Shown here: one piece after another, positions 17,678 to 25,449 of the stretch
Numbering within the stretch: the first letter of the stretch is position 1
Layout of the letters: each line of letters opens with the position of its first letter
Origin: Anaeromonas frigoriresistens
GTDB lineage: Bacteria; Bacillota; Clostridia; Tissierellales; SIT17
Direction: 5' to 3'
Length of the DNA: 64,000 nt
Assembly (NCBI RefSeq): GCF_016820655.1
Contig: NZ_WSFT01000036.1
Coordinates: 173,300-237,299, forward strand
The notes under the pieces: model-generated
Databases searched by the model: none
The model's input: the letters and a program-made list of their open reading frames with translations, nothing else
Told to the model about the DNA's origin: nothing
Made by a program: the position numbers and the translations under genes

Positions 17678-18289
17678 TTATTTTAAATTGTCATACCTTT
17701 CATTAATATAATCCCAGTTTACAACGTTCCACCATGCTTCTATGTAATCTGGTCGTCTATTTTGATAATTTAAATAATATGCATGTTCCCATACATCTAA
17801 TCCGAGTAAAACTTTCTCATTATTCATTACTGGAGAATCTTGGTTTGGTGTTGATGTTATTTTCAAAGAACCATCTTCTTTAAGAATTAACCATGCCCAT
17901 CCACTACCAAATCTAGTTTTTGCAGCATTAGTAAATTCTTCTTTAAATTTATCGAAGCTGCCGAAGGATTCTTCAATTTTATTTGATAATTCTCCTTTGG
18001 GGTTTCCTCCGCCTTTAGGACTCATAGCTTTCCAGAAAATAGAATGGTTATAAAAACCTCCACCATTATTTCTAACTGCTGTTTTTATATCTTCAGGTAA
18101 GCTATCTATTGATTTTAATAACTCCTCTATATCTTTTCCTTGAAGATCTTTATGACCCTCTAAAGCATTATTTAACTTCTTAGTATATCCTGCATGATGC
18201 TTAGTGTGATGTATTTCCATAGTTTTTTTATCTATATGGGGTTCTAGGGCATCATATGAATAACTTAATTCAGGTAATTTAAATTGCAT
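17678..18289 (-). CDS. sodA: Superoxide dismutase, Mn/Fe family
   Basis: Enzyme of 203 residues that dismutates superoxide. Expected metal ligands are His27, His82 ([11 protein letters not shown]), Asp165 and His169 ([19 protein letters not shown]). [20 protein letters not shown] and QDSPV look more like the Mn or cambialistic branch than strict Fe enzymes; metal choice is uncertain. AAAGGAGG precedes ATG 18289. A perfect Fur box covers the likely -35 region, so expression should rise when iron is scarce. Confidence 0.93.
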   Translation of the reverse strand: MQFKLPELSYSYDALEPHIDKKTMEIHHTKHHAGYTKKLNNALEGHKDLQGKDIEELLKSIDSLPEDIKTAVRNNGGGFYNHSIFWKAMSPKGGGNPKGELSNKIEESFGSFDKFKEEFTNAAKTRFGSGWAWLILKEDGSLKITSTPNQDSPVMNNEKVLLGLDVWEHAYYLNYQNRRPDYIEAWWNVVNWDYINERYDNLK

Positions 18290-18323
18290 TCAAAATTCCT
18301 CCTTTAAATTTGATCTATATAAA

Positions 18324-18361
18324 TTATACCCATGACTTTTAATGATAATCATTATCATTAA
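18324..18361 (-). promoter_or_regulatory. sodA promoter with perfect Fur box
   Basis: The palindrome at 18341-18361 has two exact 10-base arms around one C and contains the 7-1-7 Fur core TGATAAT-C-ATTATCA (18344-18358). On the minus strand TATAAT (18329-18324) lies 17 bases from TGATTA, which the box overlaps. The acetyltransferase gene on the plus strand, with TATAAT at 18384-18389, may share the site. Confidence 0.85.
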
Positions 18362-18428
18362 AGAATTTAGAGGGAAATTTTTTATAATGTAGAAAATATA
18401 TTATAAAGGTTATAAAGGAGTGATAAAT

Positions 18429-18857
18429 ATGAGAATTACAACTATACTAAAAGAAATAGAACTACCAAAAGAGATAAACATAAAGGAATTTCATAATTGC
18501 TACTTCCCATATATACAAAATATATGTAAAGAAGAAGGTTGGTTAACCTTTGTAGAGAGAGAAGAGAAATCTATGAATGCATTTCTTAATTCAAATATAT
18601 GTTTAGTGATATTAGATAACAAAAAAGTTATAGGATATTTAAGAGGTATTACTGATAAGCATATATCTACCTATATAGCAGAGTTATTAATTCAGAAGGA
18701 CTATAGGGGTCAAGGATTAGGTAGTTTATTATTAGAAGTAAGTCATAGAATGTATCCAGAGTGTAGATTAGAGGTTCTAGCAACTTCTGGGTCTAAAGAT
18801 TATTATGAATATAAAGGATTTAGACCTTTTTATGGAATGAGAAAAGGCTTTATATAA
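18429..18857 (+). CDS. GNAT acetyltransferase 1 of 5
   Basis: Small acetyl-CoA-dependent N-acetyltransferase of 142 residues. The acetyl-CoA motif is IAELLIQKDYRGQGLGSLLLE, followed by a short Tyr-rich C-terminus (SKDYYEYKGFRPFYGM). I start it at ATG 18429, 8 bases after AAGGAG; the GTG at 18420 overlaps that site. It opens a run of five GNAT genes and is divergent from sodA, sharing the Fur-box region. Substrate unknown. Confidence 0.8.
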   Translation: MRITTILKEIELPKEINIKEFHNCYFPYIQNICKEEGWLTFVEREEKSMNAFLNSNICLVILDNKKVIGYLRGITDKHISTYIAELLIQKDYRGQGLGSLLLEVSHRMYPECRLEVLATSGSKDYYEYKGFRPFYGMRKGFI

Positions 18858-18874
18858 ATTGTAGGAGGGATTTG

Positions 18875-19456
18875 ATGATTATAGGGAAAAAAGTAATAAT
18901 AAGACAGTTAGAGCTAGGAGATGAAGAGTACTTATATAAATGGTGGAATAATGGTGAATTAATGGCTCATGCTACATTTGAATATGGTTTATTACAAAGC
19001 AAAGAAGCTATAAAACAAAGTATACATAAAGAATCATCTTCTAACGATTTATTTCCTGCAAAGAAACGGTTTTTGATATGTAGAAAAGAGGATATGATAC
19101 CTATAGGTGAGATGAGTTATGGTGATTGGGATAAGAGAAGTCAAAAAGCAGAATTTGGAATAAAGATATGCAGAGTTGAGGAGCAAGGTAAAGGATACGG
19201 GATGGACGCCTTATTTCATTTTATAGATTTTATGTTTAGGTCCTTAAACCTTAATAAAATCGAGTTAACTTCAATGATAGATAATAAAAGAGCTCATAAT
19301 CTATATAGAAAATTAGGGTTTAAAGAAATAGGAATAATAAGACAAGGATTTTTTGATAGTAGATGGGGAAATTTTTCTGATGTAATGTATATGGATTTAC
19401 TAAAAAGGGACTGGATAAAAATAAGAGAACATATTGAGTTGAGTATAACTAAATGA
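18875..19456 (+). CDS. GNAT acetyltransferase 2 of 5 (RimJ/RimL-like)
   Basis: Acetyltransferase of 193 residues of the RimJ/RimL or SpeG-like branch: VIIRQLELGDEEYLYKWWNN at the N-terminus, GIKICRVEEQGKGYGMDAL for acetyl-CoA, and NKRAHNLYRKLGFKEIGI near the end. ATG 18875 is preceded by AGGAGGG. It follows the first GNAT by 17 bases, and its stop overlaps the next start (ATGA). The branch acetylates protein N-termini, ribosomal proteins or polyamines; the substrate here cannot be read. Confidence 0.82.
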   Translation: MIIGKKVIIRQLELGDEEYLYKWWNNGELMAHATFEYGLLQSKEAIKQSIHKESSSNDLFPAKKRFLICRKEDMIPIGEMSYGDWDKRSQKAEFGIKICRVEEQGKGYGMDALFHFIDFMFRSLNLNKIELTSMIDNKRAHNLYRKLGFKEIGIIRQGFFDSRWGNFSDVMYMDLLKRDWIKIREHIELSITK

Positions 19457-19914
19457 TAATAAGAGAATATAGATCCTCAGACTTAAATAGTATGTTAAAG
19501 TTATTTTATGACACTGTTCATGAGATAAATATAAAAGACTACTCACGAGAACAAGTAAATGTATGGGCACCAAAACTTTTAGAAAAGGAAAAGTGGAAAG
19601 GCTTTTTTGAAGATAACTTTACTTATGTAGCTATTATTGAAGATAGAATTGTTGGATTTTCTGATTTGACTAATGAGGGGTACTTAAATACTATGTATGT
19701 ACATAAAGACTATCAATCTAAAGGGGTTGGTACTAGGCTTTTAGATAGAATAGAAAAAGAAGCTCATGGATTAGGAATTATTAAGTTAATAACGGAAGCA
19801 AGTATTACTTCTAGACCTTTCTTTCAAAAAAGAGGGTTTGCTATAGTTAAAAAGCAAAATAAAAAACATAAAGATGAAGTTTTTATTAACTATATTATGG
19901 AAAAAAGTATCTAG
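19453..19914 (+). CDS. GNAT acetyltransferase 3 of 5 (YafP-like)
   Basis: Acetyltransferase of 153 residues. MIIREYRSSDLNSMLKLFYDTVH is the usual start, LNTMYVHKDYQSKGVGTRLLDRIE the acetyl-CoA loop, and TEASITSRPFFQKRGFAIVK the terminal strand. The start overlaps the preceding stop by 4 bases and no separate strong ribosome site is seen, so it depends on translational coupling. Confidence 0.82.
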   Translation: MIIREYRSSDLNSMLKLFYDTVHEINIKDYSREQVNVWAPKLLEKEKWKGFFEDNFTYVAIIEDRIVGFSDLTNEGYLNTMYVHKDYQSKGVGTRLLDRIEKEAHGLGIIKLITEASITSRPFFQKRGFAIVKKQNKKHKDEVFINYIMEKSI

Positions 19915-19982
19915 TTTTAGGGTAAGCAAGATAGAGGATTAACTATAAGGATAGAATACATTATTTTATTAGGAGGCCTCTT

Positions 19983-20546
19983 ATGAAAATAGTAAATGTA
20001 GTATTAGAAACCGATAGATTGTACTTAAAGGTATCAGATATTGATTTTGTAGAGAAAGTCCTTGATTTTCATAGAAGAAATAAAGAGTTCTTATCTAAGT
20101 TTGAGCCTATAAAAGAAGACGGATACTATACCTTTAATTATCATAAAAAACTTATACAAGATGAAATAATTAAAACAAGTAGTGACAGTATGAGAAAGTT
20201 TTATATATTTAAAAAGAACAATAATGATAAGATAATTGGTAGTATTGCTTTATCCAATATAGTAAGGGGTGGATTTCAATCTTGCTTTCTAGGATATAAA
20301 ATAGATCAAGAGGAATTGAATAGAGGATATATGACAGAGGCTATAAATGGAGTTATAAAGCATGCTTTTAATGAAATGATGCTGCATAGAATAGAAGCTA
20401 ATATAATGCCGAGAAATAAAGCTTCATTAAGAGTAGTAGGAAAATTAGGATTTATAGATGAAGGAATCTCCAGAAAATATCTACGAATAAATGGAGTATG
20501 GGAAGATCATATACATATGGTTATATTAAATAAGAAATTAGAATAG
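19983..20546 (+). CDS. GNAT acetyltransferase 4 of 5 (RimJ-like)
   Basis: Acetyltransferase of 187 residues in the RimJ (ribosomal-protein alanine acetyltransferase) branch: LETDRLYLKVSDIDFVEKV, LGYKIDQEELNRGYMTEAI, MLHRIEANIMPRNKASLRVV and GKLGFIDEGISRKYLRINGVWEDH. These long motifs are the family's hallmark. TAGGAGG precedes ATG. It could acetylate a ribosomal protein or an antibiotic-like amine; the family does not settle this. Confidence 0.85.
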   Translation: MKIVNVVLETDRLYLKVSDIDFVEKVLDFHRRNKEFLSKFEPIKEDGYYTFNYHKKLIQDEIIKTSSDSMRKFYIFKKNNNDKIIGSIALSNIVRGGFQSCFLGYKIDQEELNRGYMTEAINGVIKHAFNEMMLHRIEANIMPRNKASLRVVGKLGFIDEGISRKYLRINGVWEDHIHMVILNKKLE

Positions 20547-20556
20547 GTGTGTTTAA

Positions 20557-21063
20557 ATGGAAAAATTATATACAGATAGATTGATTATTATGCCTCTTAA
20601 ATATGAAATGATAGATATTATTCTAGATAAGAGATCAGCATTTGAAGATAGATACAATCTTAAGCTTTCTAAAGAATGGCCAATGGAAGCGATAAAAGGA
20701 TTATTACCTAAATATATAAATGTTGTTAGACATAATCCTGAAGAAGCACAATGGGGAGTTTGGATAATGATAGATAAAAAAAGTAATTATATAATAGGAG
20801 ATTTAGGATTCAAGGGTTCTCCTGATAATAATGGTATTATTGAAGTAGGGTATAGTATAGTAGAAAGTTATAGAAATAGGGGACTCACTTCAGAAGGGGT
20901 TGGTGAATTAATTAAATGGGCCTTCTTGAAACAAGAAGTAAATAAAATAACAGCTAGATGTTTAGTAGATAATTATCCTTCTATAAAGGTATTAGAGAGA
21001 TTAAAATTTAAAAAAGTTGTTCATAAGGCTGATATAATCTATTGGGAAAAAAACAGACTTTAA
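20557..21063 (+). CDS. GNAT acetyltransferase 5 of 5
   Basis: Acetyltransferase of 168 residues, last of the run. It shows IEVGYSIVESYRNRGLTSEGV (acetyl-CoA binding) and NKITARCLVDNYPSIKVLERLKFKKV. The ribosome site AGGTG is weak, and the gene begins 10 bases after its neighbour's stop. The terminator starts at its stop codon, so genes 18429-21063 can be read as one transcript. Confidence 0.82.
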   Translation: MEKLYTDRLIIMPLKYEMIDIILDKRSAFEDRYNLKLSKEWPMEAIKGLLPKYINVVRHNPEEAQWGVWIMIDKKSNYIIGDLGFKGSPDNNGIIEVGYSIVESYRNRGLTSEGVGELIKWAFLKQEVNKITARCLVDNYPSIKVLERLKFKKVVHKADIIYWEKNRL

Positions 21064-21092
21064 AAATGATGGTTTCAACCATCATTTTTTTA
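21062..21092 (+). terminator. Intrinsic terminator of the GNAT run
   Basis: AAAAATGATGGTT (21062-21074) pairs with AACCATCATTTTT (21077-21089), extended by further T. Confidence 0.85.
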
Positions 21093-21161
21093 TTGAACAT
21101 TTATACTAAAAGAAATATAATAATATTATTTGAATAAGATTTACCATCAGGAGGTGGTTAT

Positions 21162-22538
21162 ATGATAGAGAAGAAGAAATTAACTGAAGGAAGTATTATG
21201 GGTTCCCTTACTGCTTTGGCAGTGCCTATTATGGCTACATCTTTTGGACAGATGGCTTATAATATTACTGATATGTTTTGGATAGGAAGAGTTGGTAGTG
21301 ATGCTGTTGCAGCTGTAGGAACTGCTGGATTTTTTACGTGGTTTGCTATGGCTTTTATACTGATATCAAAAATTGGAGCAGAAGTTGGGGTGGCTCATTC
21401 TATAGGAAAGGATAATACTGTTGAGGCAAAAGGGTATATAAGAACCTCCATTCAGATTAATATAATTTTAGGAATAATATATAGTTTAATATTGATTTTA
21501 TTTAGAGGGAAACTTATAGGTTTTTTTAATATAGCAGAAGATAATGTAGTAGGTATGGCTAAAGATTACCTGATAATTATATCTTTTGGAATTCCATTTT
21601 ACTTCATTAATCCAGTTCTTACTGGAATATTTAATGGAACAGGAGATAGTAAAACACCTTTTAAAATAAACATTATAGGATTAATATCTAACATTATATT
21701 AGATCCAATCTTGATTCTAGGATTAGTAGGAATGCCTAAATTAGGTGTAACTGGTGCAGCTATTGCTACTATTTTATCTCAGTTTGTAGTTACAATATTA
21801 TTTATTTACAGTATAAAAGGTAGAATAGATATATTTAATAGAATAAACTTTTTAAAAGGCATAGACAAGATATATTTAAAAAAGATAATAAAAATGGGAA
21901 TGCCTCCTGCAGTTCAGAGTGGGTTATTTACTGTATTTTCTATGTTGATAGCTAGAATTTTAGCTAATTGGGGTGCTGTTCCAATAGCTGTACAAAAAGT
22001 TGGTTCTCAAATTGAAGCCTTATCTTGGATGACAGCAGGGGGGTTTTCTAGTGCATTATCTGCATTTGTGGGACAGAATTATGGGTCTGGTAAATGGGAT
22101 AGAATATACAAAGGTTACTTTTCTGGACTATTGTTAGTAGGAAGTATTGGAATTGGTGCAACTATTCTTTTTATGTTTGGTGGAGAGTTAATAATGAGAC
22201 AATTCTTCAGTGAACCTGATGTAATCCATGAAGGAATAATATATTTGAAAATATTGGGAGTATCTCAATTGTTTATGACTATTGAAATAGCTACAGCAGG
22301 CGCATTTAATGGTTTAGGAAAAACTTTACCTCCAGCTTTAGTTAGTATAGTACTAACTGGTGCAAGGGTACCTATGGCTTTAGTATTATCATCACCTACC
22401 CTTCTAGGACTTAATGGAGTATGGTGGAGCATAAGTCTAAGTAGTGTGTTTAAGGGTATTGTTTTAGTAATATGGTTTATATTTATATTGAAGAAAGTAA
22501 ATGCTACAAAATCAATGGAAATTGTTGAAGCTGTATAG
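21162..22538 (+). CDS. MATE-family efflux transporter
   Basis: Multidrug and toxin extrusion antiporter of 458 residues with about twelve membrane helices: PIMATSFGQMAYNITDMFWIGRVGSDAVAAVG near the start and a matching second half (GMPPAVQSGLFTVFSMLIARI). MATE proteins exchange Na+ or H+ for cationic compounds. AGGAGGTGG precedes ATG. It is monocistronic and only distantly like the second MATE gene at 35106. No terminator is obvious after it. Confidence 0.88.
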   Translation: MIEKKKLTEGSIMGSLTALAVPIMATSFGQMAYNITDMFWIGRVGSDAVAAVGTAGFFTWFAMAFILISKIGAEVGVAHSIGKDNTVEAKGYIRTSIQINIILGIIYSLILILFRGKLIGFFNIAEDNVVGMAKDYLIIISFGIPFYFINPVLTGIFNGTGDSKTPFKINIIGLISNIILDPILILGLVGMPKLGVTGAAIATILSQFVVTILFIYSIKGRIDIFNRINFLKGIDKIYLKKIIKMGMPPAVQSGLFTVFSMLIARILANWGAVPIAVQKVGSQIEALSWMTAGGFSSALSAFVGQNYGSGKWDRIYKGYFSGLLLVGSIGIGATILFMFGGELIMRQFFSEPDVIHEGIIYLKILGVSQLFMTIEIATAGAFNGLGKTLPPALVSIVLTGARVPMALVLSSPTLLGLNGVWWSISLSSVFKGIVLVIWFIFILKKVNATKSMEIVEAV

Positions 22539-22799
22539 TAATACAATGTGAAAATATTTATGCAATAAATCAATCTAAGTACTTGTCCAAACAATATTAT
22601 TGTGATATGTTTAACATAAGTAGAAGGTTGATTTTGTGTCTATTTATAGAATATTCTTACTATTACATATTTATACCTTTTACCCTTGTTCATCTACATA
22701 GGGATGTGTATTAGGACAATTATTGCATGAAAGGATTATATTTATAAAATTTGGGTATAATCTATTATGGTATCAAATTAAATAAAAAGGAGTGGTTTT
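22539..22799. other. Intergenic region with a weak candidate promoter
   Basis: AT-rich spacer between the MATE and YfcC genes. TATAAT at 22756-22761 is a plausible -10 box for the downstream gene, but no good -35 accompanies it. No clear hairpin or small gene. Confidence 0.4.
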
Positions 22800-24215
22800 A
22801 TGAAGTTCAAAATGCCTAGTGCATACAGTATTCTTATTGCAATTATAATAGTTGTAGCAATTTTAACTTACGTTGTTCCTGCTGGTGAGTATGATCTTAA
22901 TGAAGAAGAAGCACCTATCCCAGGAACATATGAATCTGTGGATTCAACACCACAAGGGCCAGCTGCTGTAATGATGGCACCAATTCAAGGATTCTATGAT
23001 GCTAAAGATGTGGCTTTATTTATTTTAGTAATTGGTGGATTCTTAGGAGTAGTTATGAAAACTGGAGCTATTGATGCTGGAATAGCCAAAGTAGTAGAAA
23101 CCTTTAAAGGTAGAGAAAATTGGATGATAATTATCCTTATGGCCTTATTTGCTGTAGGTGGTAGTACTTATGGTATGGCAGAGGAAACTATTGCCTTCTA
23201 TCCCTTGATTATACCGGTATTTATAGCTGCCGGATATGATGCTGTAACTGCAGTATCTGTTATCCTTTTAGGTGCAGGTCTAGGAGTGTTAGGTTCTACA
23301 GTAAACCCTTTTGCTACAGGTATAGCATCTGGATTTGCTGAAGTAGCCTTAGGTAGAGGTATAGGAATAAGACTTTTAATTCTAGTAGCTGGAGAAATAA
23401 TAGGTATTCTTTATACTATTAGATATGCTAAAAAAGTTAAGGAAGATCCATCTAAGTCTCTTGTAGCTAATATGAGAGAGGAGAATAAGGAGCATTTCCT
23501 AGGTAAGCAAGATACAGATTCTTTCCCGGAATTAAATGGTAAGAGAATATTAATTTTAGTATTATTTGCTTTGACTTTTGTAGTTATGATCTATGGAGTA
23601 TTACCATTAGAAGACTTTGGAGTAGAAGCAATACCAACTCTATGGTGGTGGTTCCCAGAATTAACAGCATTATTCTTAGTAGCATCAATAATCATAGGTG
23701 TTATTCATGCCATTGGTGATGATGAATTTGGTGAAGAAGAGTTTGTTGGTTCATTCGTAAATGGAGCTAGAGATTTATTAGGTGTTGCATTAATCGTTGG
23801 GGTTTCTCGTGGTATAACAGTAGTGATGAATGCAGGTAATATAACTGCTACAGTATTACACGCTGGAGAGACTACACTATCTCAAGCGGGACGTATACCA
23901 TTTATAGTATTAACATATTTATTCTATATTCCATTATCATTCTTAATCCCATCTACATCAGGATTAGCTACAGTATCAATGCCTATAATGGCACCATTAG
24001 GTGACTTTGCTAATGTAAGTAGAGGATTAGTTATAACTGCATATCAATCAGCATCTGGTATAGTTAATTTAGTAACTCCTACTAGTGCGGTTGTAATGGG
24101 TGGTTTAGCTATAGCAAGAGTACCTTATGGAACTTGGATTAAGTATGTATGGAAGTTATTAGTTCTAGTATTTATAATGACTATAGCAGCTTTAGTAATA
24201 GGATTATATTTTTAA
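22800..24215 (+). CDS. YfcC/DcuC-family permease
   Basis: Membrane protein of 471 residues with about twelve helices. The N-terminus (MPSAYSILIAIIIVVAILTYVVPAGEYDL), MAPIQGFYDAKDVALFILVIGGFLG and GGSTYGMAEETIAFYPLI are typical of the YfcC group; the C-terminus has STSGLATVSMPIMAPLGDFA. Members are thought to move dicarboxylates, amino acids or short peptides, and some act in arginine/ornithine exchange; the substrate here is unknown. AAGGAG lies before ATG. A terminator follows immediately. Confidence 0.83.
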   Translation: MKFKMPSAYSILIAIIIVVAILTYVVPAGEYDLNEEEAPIPGTYESVDSTPQGPAAVMMAPIQGFYDAKDVALFILVIGGFLGVVMKTGAIDAGIAKVVETFKGRENWMIIILMALFAVGGSTYGMAEETIAFYPLIIPVFIAAGYDAVTAVSVILLGAGLGVLGSTVNPFATGIASGFAEVALGRGIGIRLLILVAGEIIGILYTIRYAKKVKEDPSKSLVANMREENKEHFLGKQDTDSFPELNGKRILILVLFALTFVVMIYGVLPLEDFGVEAIPTLWWWFPELTALFLVASIIIGVIHAIGDDEFGEEEFVGSFVNGARDLLGVALIVGVSRGITVVMNAGNITATVLHAGETTLSQAGRIPFIVLTYLFYIPLSFLIPSTSGLATVSMPIMAPLGDFANVSRGLVITAYQSASGIVNLVTPTSAVVMGGLAIARVPYGTWIKYVWKLLVLVFIMTIAALVIGLYF

Positions 24216-24220
24216 TATAT

Positions 24221-24250
24221 AAAAAAAGGAGCCTAAAAGGCTCCTTTTTA
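24221..24250 (+). terminator. Terminator between the YfcC gene and the small minus-strand genes
   Basis: AAAAAGGAGCC (24223-24233) pairs with GGCTCCTTTTT (24239-24249), loop TAAAA. Poly-A on the 5' side means it can also terminate leftward transcription from the two tiny genes. Confidence 0.85.
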
Positions 24251-24268
24251 TATTCTTCTAATTATACT

Positions 24269-24370
24269 TTAATAGTAGCAGAATAATACTACTAAAAGAA
24301 GGAAGAAGAATAGTAATTCAGAGTTACATCCGTCAAATAATCCACCAATACCTCTTCTATATCCAGACAT
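24269..24370 (-). CDS. Tiny hydrophobic protein, 33 residues (YjcZ/sporulation-like)
   Basis: The frame encodes MSGYRRGIGGLFDGCNSELL followed by a block of Phe/Leu/Val ending CYY. AGGAGG lies 7 bases before ATG 24370, beginning right after the stop of the neighbouring tiny gene. Gly-rich head, one Cys, then a single membrane helix: this matches the architecture of very small Firmicute sporulation or membrane peptides of the YjcZ kind. Function unknown; similarity to its neighbour indicates a duplicated pair. Confidence 0.72.
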   Translation of the reverse strand: MSGYRRGIGGLFDGCNSELLFFFLLLVVLFCYY

Positions 24371-24383
24371 ACATATACCTCCT

Positions 24384-24494
24384 TTAATAATTGCTGTAGC
24401 AGTAACTAAAAAGAATAACTAAAAGAAGGAAGAAGAACAATAACTCAGTGTCACAGCCTCCTAATAATCCTCCAAGTCCTTTAACTTCTGACAT
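24384..24494 (-). CDS. Tiny hydrophobic protein, 36 residues (YjcZ/sporulation-like)
   Basis: The frame encodes MSEVKGLGGLLGGCDTELLF, then an FFLLLVILF helix and a short polar end. It shares the Gly-Cys-x-x-E-L-L-F-F-F-L-L-L core with the gene at 24269, which follows 13 bases downstream on the same strand. AGGAGGTAATCAT precedes ATG 24494. The stop (24384-24386) abuts the ribosome site of the second gene, so the pair forms a small operon. Confidence 0.72.
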   Translation of the reverse strand: MSEVKGLGGLLGGCDTELLFFFLLLVILFSYCYSNY

Positions 24495-24703
24495 ATGATT
24501 ACCTCCTTTTTCAGATTAATAATTCTAAATTAATAAGTAAAAATTCATTCATTTTTTATCTTTAGTCTAGTTTCTACTGCTAATATATTATATGAATTAT
24601 TATTAAGTTGGTGATTATTCTAAACAGGAAAATTTGTTATGGTTGTATAAAAATTGATATTGGTATAAAATTATTTTAGTAGAATAGAAAGGAGTTTGTT
24701 AAG

Positions 24704-25054
24704 GTGGAAATAGAAGCGTTAATGGAAGAGTTTTCAGACGAAAAAGATTACATTATTGAATCTACCAAAAAGCAATCTCTATATTATAGTAAACATGCTA
24801 TTGAGAGGATGTGCCAAAGAGGAATAGAAGTTGAAGATGTAGAGAATAGTGCTTCAATAGGTAATCCAATAGAAAAACAATATCATGGTAAAGATGTTAA
24901 ATTCTTGTTCCAGGAACCAAGATCAGAAAGGCCTCAGTATTATTCAGTCGTAGCTCTAGCTATACCTCCACTGGTGATATCAGTATGTCAATTCAAGGAA
25001 GATGTATGGGAGATGGTAGATGGAATTATGAAAAGGAAGAGTGAAGATGGATAA
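24704..25054 (+). CDS. DUF4258 protein, possible toxin of a toxin-antitoxin pair
   Basis: Protein of 116 residues with the DUF4258 core: YYSKHAIERMCQRGIEVEDVENSASIGNPIEKQYHGKD, then YYSVVALAIPPLVISVCQF. The fold is thought to resemble the RelE/MqsR RNase group, and the His-Ala-x-x-Arg-Met pattern is typical. It starts at GTG 24704 with AAAGGAG 9 bases upstream. Its end overlaps the downstream YgiT-type zinc-finger gene by 8 bases, the usual arrangement of an MqsRA-like pair. Toxicity is inferred from family and partner only. Confidence 0.75.
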   Translation: MEIEALMEEFSDEKDYIIESTKKQSLYYSKHAIERMCQRGIEVEDVENSASIGNPIEKQYHGKDVKFLFQEPRSERPQYYSVVALAIPPLVISVCQFKEDVWEMVDGIMKRKSEDG

Positions 25055-25427
25055 TAAATTAAGGTGTTTTTTATGCGGAGAAGAATTAATAGAAGGTACT
25101 TCTGATGTTAGAGCTGGGTGGGGAAGGTATAGAGTTAGGTTTTATGGAGTAAGGTCACTAATATGTGAGGGATGTGGAGATACTATATTTAGTAAGTATG
25201 ATGTATTTATTATTCAAAGTCTTTCTAAATTGTTTTTAGAATTTCCTTTTGCCCAAAGACCTAAAAAGATGGATTTAACTAATGTATATGATTTGTTTAT
25301 TGAAAATGAACAACTAATTTATAATATAGATATTAAAGAATTAAAATTATATGAAGATAAAGGTATATATAGTTTTAGTAGGGAAGAATTAATAATGTAT
25401 ACAGATAAAAAAATGATGCACGCTTAG
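25047..25427 (+). CDS. YgiT-type zinc-finger protein, possible antitoxin
   Basis: Protein of 126 residues. Two CxxC knuckles (LRCFLCGEELIEG and LICEGCGDTIF) give the zinc-binding MqsA/YgiT N-terminal domain. The C-terminal half (FIIQSLSKLFLEFPFAQRP and beyond) is not the HTH of full MqsA, so DNA binding by this protein is uncertain. I start it at ATG 25047, 7 bases after AGGAAG, inside the end of the DUF4258 gene. It is followed at once by a terminator that contains its stop codon. Confidence 0.75.
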   Translation: MDNKLRCFLCGEELIEGTSDVRAGWGRYRVRFYGVRSLICEGCGDTIFSKYDVFIIQSLSKLFLEFPFAQRPKKMDLTNVYDLFIENEQLIYNIDIKELKLYEDKGIYSFSREELIMYTDKKMMHA

Positions 25428-25440
25428 TGCATCATTTTTT
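25411..25440 (+). terminator. Intrinsic terminator overlapping the YgiT-type gene
   Basis: AAATGATGCAC (25411-25421) pairs with GTGCATCATTT (25427-25437), loop GCTTA, followed by T. The TAG stop (25425-25427) lies in the loop and 3' arm. Confidence 0.85.
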
Positions 25441-25449
25441 TAAAAGGTT

